Shown in pieces: positions 7,762-13,479 of a stretch of 18,735 nt of DNA (its first letter is position 1; every line of letters starts with the position of its first letter). The stretch is taken from assembly GCA_002817055.1 (NCBI GenBank), contig MUCU01000022.1, forward strand, positions 1 through 18,735, read 5' to 3'. The notes beneath the pieces are model-generated. The model made no database searches and had not been told where the DNA came from. It worked only from the letters and a program-made list of their open reading frames with translations. The stretch is from SAR202 cluster bacterium Io17-Chloro-G7 (GTDB lineage: Bacteria; Chloroflexota; Dehalococcoidia; UBA3495). Both the position numbers and the translations under genes were made by a program.

Positions 7762-7787
7762 CCCCTTTATGAATGTTAATCAAGGGG
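7762..7787 (-). repeat. C-run/G-run inverted repeat after the nucleotidyltransferase
   Basis: CCCCTT (7762-7767) can pair with AAGGGG (7782-7787) around a 14-nt loop, spanning the stop codon of the - strand nucleotidyltransferase. No T-run follows on the - strand, so it is not a standard terminator. Its C-run/G-run character resembles the element inside the hydrolase at 483-516. Confidence 0.35.
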
Positions 7788-9177
7788 CCGTTGGATTCGA
7801 TTGCTCAGCTCCGTCTATGTGCTCTTGGACCAAACGGCGCTCATCGTTTTCCGTTGTCACCGTTCCATCCAGCTTGGCCTCCCGCAGTTGCCGCAACAAC
7901 CGGCCAAGTCCGGGTCCCTCAGCAATTCCCATGTCCAACAGGTCTTTTCCGGTTAACGCAGGCCCGATGTCTCGCAGTTGGTCCGAGTAAAGAGCGAGCC
8001 GAGTAGTGACTACCTGCGACTTGGTGACCCGAGCGACTGCCCATAGAGCTTCGGCACAGAATTCTTTCAGAGAATCGGCCAACCGGGAGCCGGACATGCC
8101 GGCGGCCACCAGGTCTTCTTCTCGCGATTTTAGCGAGACTACGTCTCTGATTACCCGGGACCACGCTCCGGGCGCATTGACCCGGCGGATTAATTCTTCT
8201 GCCTGGACTTCCGAAAGCGGATATGCCAACGCCGCAAGGTAGGCCAAAGGACCGGCTTCGTTCGAGTCACACTTGCCTGGAATTTCACTTCCCGACGTCA
8301 AGTCCGTCAGACGCTCCACCGCTTCGCTCCGGCCCAACCCCGGATGGACCGCCTCCAGAACCCCCAGCGCCGCCGACCTTTTTAAGGCCAGAACCGGCTG
8401 GTCTTCTTCAAACATCTTCTCAAGTTCGTGTCTGATACGGTCCCCGGTCAGGGAACCGATATGGCCTTGCGCCATGGCGGCCGCGAGACAACCCAAAGTG
8501 CCAGGTTCCAGTTCGAAGCCCAACCGCTGCTCGTACCTGACCGCACGGAAGATTCTGGTAGGGTCATCCACAAAGCTATTCGAATGGAGGATACGGATCA
8601 CGCGGCGGCCTATGTCGTCCACCCCGCCGTGGGGGTCCATAACCTCGGGGCGCATTTCAAATAAAGGCAAAGCTAAAGCATTGATGGAGAAGTCCCGCCT
8701 GGAAAGATCGTCGGAAATTGTGCCAGGGGTTACTTGAGGGAGCGCCGCAGGTCTGGCATAGGTTTCACGGCGAGCGGTCACAACATCAACGCGGCAACGG
8801 CCTATTATTAAGGCTGCGGTCCCGAATCTGGAGTGGACACGCACTGTACCGCCCAGTTGACCCGCCAACCATTTTGCCAACTCAGGACCATCGCCTTCCA
8901 CCACGAAATCCAGGTCTTTAATGGGCAAACCCATCAAAGCGTCGCGTACCGGACCACCAACCACGTACACGGGATGCGACTGGGAATGCGACTGGCTTAG
9001 CGCCCGTTCCCGTAGGCACCGCAAAACGGACAGGTCATCGCCGTCCAAGCCGATTTCCAGAGCGTCCACCAGAGAACCGATGTTCCGATTCTGCTGCGTT
9101 GGAGGGCCTCCTGAGGCTAATATTATAGCATAGACGTGTTGTCCAACCGCCGGTTTCACCGTCAAACGCGCCCGCAT
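7780..9177 (-). CDS. Poly(A) polymerase/CCA-adding tRNA nucleotidyltransferase family protein
   Basis: A 465-residue class II nucleotidyltransferase that adds nucleotides to RNA 3' ends, most likely CCA (or part of it) to tRNA. Counted from the ATG at 9177, it has GGPVRD at 74-79, the metal-binding DxD at 88 and 90 (DLDFVVEG), RRDFSINALA at 160-169 and DDPTRIFRAVR at 204-214, matching the head and neck domains. No HD phosphohydrolase motif is evident. CCA-adding, A-adding and poly(A)-polymerase members cannot be told apart here. The start is uncertain: the ATG at 9177 lacks a Shine-Dalgarno, and a GTG at 9069 would remove a 36-residue extension of low similarity to the family. Residues 61-68 (SQSHSQSH) come from a 12-bp tandem duplication at 8972-8995. 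It probably heads the - strand run. Confidence 0.85.
   Translation of the reverse strand: MRARLTVKPAVGQHVYAIILASGGPPTQQNRNIGSLVDALEIGLDGDDLSVLRCLRERALSQSHSQSHPVYVVGGPVRDALMGLPIKDLDFVVEGDGPELAKWLAGQLGGTVRVHSRFGTAALIIGRCRVDVVTARRETYARPAALPQVTPGTISDDLSRRDFSINALALPLFEMRPEVMDPHGGVDDIGRRVIRILHSNSFVDDPTRIFRAVRYEQRLGFELEPGTLGCLAAAMAQGHIGSLTGDRIRHELEKMFEEDQPVLALKRSAALGVLEAVHPGLGRSEAVERLTDLTSGSEIPGKCDSNEAGPLAYLAALAYPLSEVQAEELIRRVNAPGAWSRVIRDVVSLKSREEDLVAAGMSGSRLADSLKEFCAEALWAVARVTKSQVVTTRLALYSDQLRDIGPALTGKDLLDMGIAEGPGLGRLLRQLREAKLDGTVTTENDERRLVQEHIDGAEQSNPTAP
8972..8995 (-). repeat. 12-bp tandem duplication within the nucleotidyltransferase gene
   Basis: GGATGCGACTGG and GAATGCGACTGG are adjacent 12-bp units with one mismatch. 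They encode a repeated Ser-Gln-Ser-His in the poorly conserved N-terminal part, consistent with replication slippage that keeps the frame. Confidence 0.7.
9122..9130 (-). promoter_or_regulatory. Extended -10 element TGCTATAAT inside the annotated 5' end of the nucleotidyltransferase
   Basis: On the - strand, TGC followed by a consensus TATAAT (9127 down to 9122) forms an extended -10 element. No good -35 is present at normal spacing. AGGAGG follows at 9112-9107. If used, transcripts would start near 9115 and translation would have to begin further in, for example at the GTG at 9069, although that is far from the AGGAGG. Confidence 0.35.
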
Positions 9178-9213
9178 GGGACGCCCCGGCTAGGTGCGCC
9201 CAGCACACCCAAT

Positions 9214-9241
9214 ATGATAGCAACTACACTCTAAACGCCAA
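9214..9241 (-). promoter_or_regulatory. Candidate promoter for the nucleotidyltransferase
   Basis: On the - strand, TTGGCG (9241-9236), a 16-bp spacer and TATCAT (9219-9214) preceded by TG in the extended -10 position form a plausible sigma70-type promoter. The ATG at 9177 lies about 36 bp downstream of the -10. This would support the longer protein. Confidence 0.4.
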
Positions 9242-9300
9242 CGATTTTATGCCAGAGCCTTTTAATCGCCTGGAAATAGCCCAAGGTAGTCGGCTAAACT

Positions 9301-9329
9301 TTGACAAGCACCTTACCCATAGATACAAT
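9301..9329 (+). promoter_or_regulatory. Strong sigma70-type promoter of the DsbA-family selenoprotein gene
   Basis: A perfect TTGACA (9301-9306), a 17-bp spacer and TACAAT (9324-9329) make the best promoter match in the window. The predicted transcript start is near 9336, giving a leader of about 24 nt with AGGAGG (9347-9352) seven bases before the ATG at 9360. This fixes the translation start upstream of the in-frame TGA and indicates an actively expressed gene. Confidence 0.75.
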
Positions 9330-9359
9330 CCTGTAAGTAATAGTCTAGGAGGTAACAAA

Positions 9360-9992
9360 ATGGCAGGAACTGAGATCACCACCTACTACGACTTTCGTTG
9401 ACCTTTCGTGTACAATGCCGCCGTGTGGCTGGCAAAGGTGGAAGAGTCGACTGGAGAAACCGTAGAGATTGACTGGCAACCCTTCCTATTGGCACAAGTC
9501 AATAATGACAAAGGCCAAGAAGACAAGGTCTGGGACCGGCCTGAAATAATCGATGGCTCGGACAACACCCTTCTGGCTCACCGGGCTGGCCTAGCCGCCA
9601 AACGGCAGGGTAAAGAGGCGTTCCAAAGCTTCTTCATGGCGCTGCTTAGGTCACGTCACGAAGACAAGAAAGACCTGAACGATCCTGCGGTAATTCAAGA
9701 CGCAGCAGTGGTTTCGGGAATCGATCAAGCCCAGTTTAGGGAAGACATCGCAGACCCCAGCCTGTTGCAGGATCTGGCGGCAAGCCACACCAAAGCCGTA
9801 GAGGAAGTCGGGGCTTTTGGGGTGCCGACGTTCGTATTCCCGTCGGGGAAATCAGCGTTCCTGAAACTGTTTATTCCTCCGGAAGAACAGGCCGCTGAAA
9901 TGTATGAGTCGATATTCAAGACCATGAGTGAGTTTGCCTACGTCGGGGAGATCAAGCGGCCTCAGCCGCCGTGGCCTCATGGCCTAATCTAG
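9360..9992 (+). CDS. DsbA/FrnE-like thiol oxidoreductase, predicted selenoprotein (TGA-encoded Sec14)
   Basis: A DsbA-family protein of 210 residues in the thioredoxin fold, probably a cytosolic redox enzyme as no signal peptide is visible. From the ATG at 9360 the N-terminus reads like the first beta-strand of the family (TTYYDFR), then TGA (9399-9401), then PFVYNAAVWL. The TGA sits exactly where DsbA-like proteins have the active-site Cys of the CPxx motif, and the frame stays open to the TAG at 9990. The cis-Pro loop is GVPTF (Pro156). No Cys occurs anywhere in the protein, so Sec14 would be its only such redox residue; Val replaces the second Cys. A promoter, an ideal AGGAGG and a SECIS-like hairpin support decoding as selenocysteine. 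Automated calls would start at the GTG at 9408 and lose the active site. Nonsense mutation or sequencing error are the alternatives. rnc begins 9 bp downstream, with its ribosome-binding site overlapping this stop. Confidence 0.8.
9399..9438 (+). promoter_or_regulatory. Predicted bacterial SECIS element directly after the UGA
   Basis: Directly after TGA, CCTTT (9402-9406) can pair with AAAGG (9434-9438). Above a 10-nt one-sided bulge, GCCGCC (9417-9422) pairs with GGC (9427-9429) and GGC (9431-9433), leaving T9430 bulged. The apical loop is GTGT (9423-9426), so its first base is G, and it starts 22 nt from the UGA. A short GC-rich apical stem, a loop opening with G and U, a bulged U and this spacing match the known features of bacterial SECIS elements read by SelB. 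Folding was done by eye. Confidence 0.65.
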
Positions 9993-10001
9993 GAGCATTG
10001 A

Positions 10002-10727
10002 TTGGCGAGCGACCGACTGGAATCGGAGTTGGGTCTACAGTTTCGGGACCCGCAGCTTCTTGAGCAGGCACTGGTCCACCGCTCCTTTGTAAATGAGAAT
10101 GGTTGGTCGCCCGCAGCCTCCTACGAAAGAATGGAGTACTTGGGTGACGCCGTTTTAGGGCTCGTCATCTCCGATGAGCTCTACAGGCGTTGCCCGGATA
10201 TGCCAGAAGGCGAATTGACCAAGAGCCGCTCTACTCTCGTCCGCCGCGAAACTCTCTCCCTAGTGGCGCAAAAAACGCACATGGGAGATTATCTTCGTTT
10301 AGGAAAAGGCGAAGAGAGCAGCGGTGGCCGCCACAGGGATTCGATACTAGCCGCTGTTTTGGAAGCAGTGGTTGCTGCTGTGTATCTGGACCGTGACTAC
10401 CAGGAAGCCAAACGGTTCATTCTGGACATCATGGCCGAAGAGCTAGATGCTATATTCAGCATTGGCATAATCGAAGAAAACCCCAAATCCTGCCTCCAAG
10501 AATTTGTTCAAGCGCGTGGATCCTCTTCCCCCAGCTATCGCTTAGTTTCCAGCGAAGGGCCTGACCACGGACCGCTGTTCACAGTCGAGGTTTTGATTGA
10601 AGGCGAGGTTATGGGTATCGGCCAAGGGGGTAGCAAATCGAGCGCCGAAAGCACGGCGGCGAGGATGGCTATGACCCGGCTGGGCCCGGTAAGCGAGGAT
10701 TCTGCCAACGGTAGGGCGGAGGAGTAG
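10002..10727 (+). CDS. rnc: Ribonuclease III with one replaced catalytic aspartate
   Basis: A 241-residue double-stranded-RNA endoribonuclease that processes rRNA precursors and structured RNAs. The N-terminal RIIID domain has the signature ERMEYLGDAVL (residues 42-52), keeping Glu42, Glu45 and Asp49. In the second metal site the family's ILADxxE reads ILAAVLE: Ala118 stands where E. coli has Asp114, while Glu121 (E. coli Glu117) is kept. The C-terminal dsRNA-binding domain runs from about 158 to 228 (PKSCLQEFVQ through SKSSAESTAARMAM). The start is TTG at 10002, preceded by AGGAG at 9991-9995 with 6-bp spacing; the ribosome-binding site overlaps the stop codon of the DsbA-like gene, so the two are probably translated from one message. 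Reduced or altered catalysis is possible. Confidence 0.93.
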   Translation: MASDRLESELGLQFRDPQLLEQALVHRSFVNENGWSPAASYERMEYLGDAVLGLVISDELYRRCPDMPEGELTKSRSTLVRRETLSLVAQKTHMGDYLRLGKGEESSGGRHRDSILAAVLEAVVAAVYLDRDYQEAKRFILDIMAEELDAIFSIGIIEENPKSCLQEFVQARGSSSPSYRLVSSEGPDHGPLFTVEVLIEGEVMGIGQGGSKSSAESTAARMAMTRLGPVSEDSANGRAEE

Positions 10728-10739
10728 GACGGCTCACCA

Positions 10740-12224
10740 ATGGCAGATGCCAAACCGGTCGCGTTTTTAAGCTTCGTCAACTCCGACTTCCAACATGAGG
10801 AAGGGCGCATAACCCAGTTTCGGGATCGGTTGATCGACGAAGTAAGCATGCACACCGGCAAGGAAATGTCGATTTTCGTGGACCGGGACGATACGTTGTG
10901 GAAACAAGCCTGGCTAGAGCATGTTGAAGACGCTACTGACGCACACGCCTTTTTGATTCCGTTTGTAACCCCCAGGTATTTCCGAAGCGAACAGTGCAAA
11001 GGCGAAATGGCGGCTTTCGTCGAGCTAGAAAGCCGAGTAAACCGCCATGATCTGGTTTTACCCCTGTATTACGTCCGCTGTCCCTTCTTAGACGACGCTT
11101 CCAAGAATACCGGAGAGGATATTATTGAATCCATAGTCAACCGGGAACACCGGTTCGACTGGAGGGAGTTGCGTTTCCAGCCATTCACAACGCCGGAAGT
11201 CGGCAAAGCTATGGAAGATTTGGCATTAAGGATTAATGATGCTCTGGATCCTCCCCAGCAGTCCAAATTTGTGCGCATGGCTATGGACCGGGTGGCAGCA
11301 ATCAGAAAACAGGTCCGACCCGGCAATACACCTCCTTCCCTGCCCCCAACCGTAGAGACCAACTACGTTGTGCCAGAGGATGCAGAGGATGCTGTTGTCG
11401 TGGAACCTGGCCCGCGGACCCGCATTGTCGACCCAATGGGCCGGGCCGACCACGTCACCATTTCCGAAGCAATCAGTGCCGCGGATTCCGGTGACCGGAT
11501 TCTAGTGCGGCCCGGGCTGTACCAAGAGAGCTTGGTCATTGACAAACCGGTAGAAATTATCGGCGATGGAGAGTCGTCCGAGATCGTGGTCCAGTCGCTG
11601 GGAGCCAATGCCATTTTGTTCAAAACCACCATGGGCCGGGTGAGCAATTTAACTTTACGCCAGATGCATGGTGGCGAATGGTTCTGTGTGAACGCTACAC
11701 AAGGGCGGCTATTTTTGGAAGAATGCGATGTGTCAAGCCACGGCTTGGCTTGCGTCGGTATCAACGGTGGCGCCGACCCTAGGCTGCGCCGTAACCGCAT
11801 CCACCATGGCGAGCAAAGCGGAATTATCGTCTACGATAATGGCCTGGGCACCATTGAAGACAACGATATCTTTTGCAACGGGCTGTCCGGCGTGGAAGTC
11901 CGAAACGGTGGCAACCCGGTGCTGAATGGGAACCGCATTTACGAGAACAAAGAGGCCGGTGTTTATATCTACGACCAAGGCCAAGGCAAATTGGAAAACA
12001 ACGATATTTATCTGAACTGTCGCGCTGGCATGAGGCTTGGCAACTCTGCCCGCCCGGTGTTGCGCCGTAATCGGATCAATAAGAACGGCATTGTCGCCAT
12101 CTGGGCGCCGCTCAAAGGCGGCGGAGACGTGGAAGAGAATGACCTCCGTGGCAACGCTTACGGGGCCTGGAAAATTTCCGCCGAGAGTGACCCTTTGCTG
12201 AGAAGATCGGGCAACCTGGAGTAA
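10740..12224 (+). CDS. TIR-domain protein fused to a right-handed beta-helix
   Basis: A 494-residue two-domain protein. Residues 6-170 look like a TIR domain: AFLSFVNSDF at the first strand, SIFVDRDD in the BB-loop area, and SEQCKGE (83-89), where Glu89 matches the catalytic Glu of NAD-cleaving TIR domains. A Pro- and acid-rich linker (about 171-225) follows. Residues 226-494 form a NosD/pectate-lyase-type parallel beta-helix; five coils of exactly 23 residues begin at 352, 375, 398, 421 and 444, alternating between NRI and NDI. No signal peptide or membrane segment is visible, so it is probably cytosolic. It starts 12 bp after rnc and precedes ftsY. Function is unknown: TIR domains often act as NADase effectors or signalling modules, and the helix could bind a ligand, glycan or partner. 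Both are inferences. Confidence 0.8.
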   Translation: MADAKPVAFLSFVNSDFQHEEGRITQFRDRLIDEVSMHTGKEMSIFVDRDDTLWKQAWLEHVEDATDAHAFLIPFVTPRYFRSEQCKGEMAAFVELESRVNRHDLVLPLYYVRCPFLDDASKNTGEDIIESIVNREHRFDWRELRFQPFTTPEVGKAMEDLALRINDALDPPQQSKFVRMAMDRVAAIRKQVRPGNTPPSLPPTVETNYVVPEDAEDAVVVEPGPRTRIVDPMGRADHVTISEAISAADSGDRILVRPGLYQESLVIDKPVEIIGDGESSEIVVQSLGANAILFKTTMGRVSNLTLRQMHGGEWFCVNATQGRLFLEECDVSSHGLACVGINGGADPRLRRNRIHHGEQSGIIVYDNGLGTIEDNDIFCNGLSGVEVRNGGNPVLNGNRIYENKEAGVYIYDQGQGKLENNDIYLNCRAGMRLGNSARPVLRRNRINKNGIVAIWAPLKGGGDVEENDLRGNAYGAWKISAESDPLLRRSGNLE

Positions 12225-12397
12225 AGACCGAAAGGCAAGTCTGAGTTTGTTCCAGATTCAAGGTCCCCTGGTTAATCGGTTGACCAACGGCTACGACAGG
12301 CTTTGGTCGACTCGGCGGCCAAAAGTAGGACAGCAATTGTCGGCCTTAGGATAAACCGAATTCCAAATCATTCAAATTAAACTCGGGTTGAGACTCA

Positions 12398-13375
12398 ATG
12401 CTAAAGTTTTTCAGACGCAATAAGGAATCGGACCAAAAACACACGGAGGAGGCCGTGAAGGCGACCCGTGATCGTTGGTTTGGCCGAATCTTCGGCCTGC
12501 TCCGATCTTCCAAACTTGACGATTCCGTTTGGGAGGAATTGGAGGAGATTCTAATATCGTCGGACCTGGGAGTGGATACCTCACTGAGAATCGTCGAGGA
12601 GCTAAAATCCCAATCAAGCCAACAAAAGTTCAACAGCCCTGAAGCGATGTTTGAAAGCCTGAAGGAATCGCTTATTCGCGACCTGAACGATGACTCGGGG
12701 ACCGCGAGCCAAGAGTGGATCAATGATGGCTGGCTTGATGACGAAGACCGGCCTTCCCCCTACGTAATACTGGTTGTGGGAGTTAATGGCGCTGGCAAAA
12801 CAACCAGCATCGGCAAGCTGGCCTACCACTTGCAGCAGAACGGGTCAAAAGTGATACTGGGCGCTGCCGACACTTTCCGCGCCGCAGCAGCCGAGCAACT
12901 GGAAATCCTGGGGCAGCGAATCGGCGTAGAAGTAATTAGTCATTCCAGCGGTGCGGACCCGGGGGCGGTCGCCTACGATGCCTACCAGGCTGGTAAAGCA
13001 CGGGGCGCCGATGTGTTGATAATCGACACCGCTGGCCGCCTTCACACCAAATCCAACTTGATGGAAGAACTTAGGAAGATACACCGGGTCCTGAACCGCT
13101 TGGAGCCCTCCGCTCCCCACCAAGTGATCCTGACACTTGACGCCACCACCGGCCATAACGGCATGGCCCAGGCAAAGTCATTTAAAGAGGCGGTGGATTG
13201 CACCGGAATTTTCCTGGCCAAGCTCGACGGCACAGCTCGCGGGGGAATTGCCCTTGCTATCAAACAGGAACTACAAATGCCAATCCTCTTCATCGGTACC
13301 GGAGAGAGTCTGGGAGACCTGGCGCCTTTTGATTCCAGGCAGTTTATCGACTCTCTTCTCGCGCCTGTCTCCTGA
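12398..13375 (+). CDS. ftsY: Signal recognition particle receptor FtsY
   Basis: A 325-residue SRP-type GTPase that docks ribosome-SRP complexes at the membrane for co-translational insertion. The N domain covers residues 27-100. G motifs are GVNGAGKTT (128-136), DTFRAAA (158-164), DTAGR (210-214), AKLD (274-277) and GTGES (301-304). The acidic A domain is very short. The basic, amphipathic start (MLKFFRRNK) could provide membrane contact. The ATG at 12398 has only a weak upstream Shine-Dalgarno. It lies 173 bp after the TIR/beta-helix gene, a gap with no clear promoter or terminator. The rnc-ftsY neighbourhood is a common bacterial arrangement, but smc, often between them, is absent here. Confidence 0.96.
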   Translation: MLKFFRRNKESDQKHTEEAVKATRDRWFGRIFGLLRSSKLDDSVWEELEEILISSDLGVDTSLRIVEELKSQSSQQKFNSPEAMFESLKESLIRDLNDDSGTASQEWINDGWLDDEDRPSPYVILVVGVNGAGKTTSIGKLAYHLQQNGSKVILGAADTFRAAAAEQLEILGQRIGVEVISHSSGADPGAVAYDAYQAGKARGADVLIIDTAGRLHTKSNLMEELRKIHRVLNRLEPSAPHQVILTLDATTGHNGMAQAKSFKEAVDCTGIFLAKLDGTARGGIALAIKQELQMPILFIGTGESLGDLAPFDSRQFIDSLLAPVS

Positions 13376-13385
13376 ACCGTCGCTG

Positions 13386-13405
13386 CCAGGCCTTCCCCAG
13401 CCTGG
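13386..13405 (+). repeat. Inverted repeat after ftsY
   Basis: CCAGGC (13386-13391) and GCCTGG (13400-13405) form a perfect 6-bp stem with an 8-nt loop, 11 bp after the ftsY stop codon. No T-run follows, so it is not a standard intrinsic terminator; a processing or factor-dependent termination site is possible. Confidence 0.4.
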
Positions 13406-13479
13406 AATACGGCAGGCGGGCCCCCTGCATGTTGTGTCCGCCCTCACACACATTTTGACCGCCACGCATTCAGTATGCC

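Noticed and set aside
7538..7990. A 150-residue open frame on the + strand
   Set aside because: It overlaps the small zinc protein and the 3' end of the nucleotidyltransferase on the other strand, has no recognisable domain and is low in complexity.
9399..9401. TGA read as Trp by an altered genetic code
   Set aside because: TGA ends several genes in the window, such as dinG and ftsY, and Trp is encoded by TGG throughout; the TGA falls on a Cys column, not a Trp column.
9408..9992. Reading the DsbA-like gene as a normal protein starting at the GTG at 9408
   Set aside because: This start has no Shine-Dalgarno, removes the first beta-strand and active site of the fold, and ignores the ideal promoter and AGGAGG placed for the ATG at 9360 in the same frame.
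10740..12224. A complete antiphage defence island around the TIR gene
   Set aside because: Neighbours are core genes (rnc, ftsY) and there are no nucleases, methyltransferases, cyclases or mobile elements next to it; only the single TIR protein supports such a role.
13386..13405. Intrinsic terminator after ftsY
   Set aside because: The hairpin is perfect but lacks a following T-run, so it is listed only as an inverted repeat.
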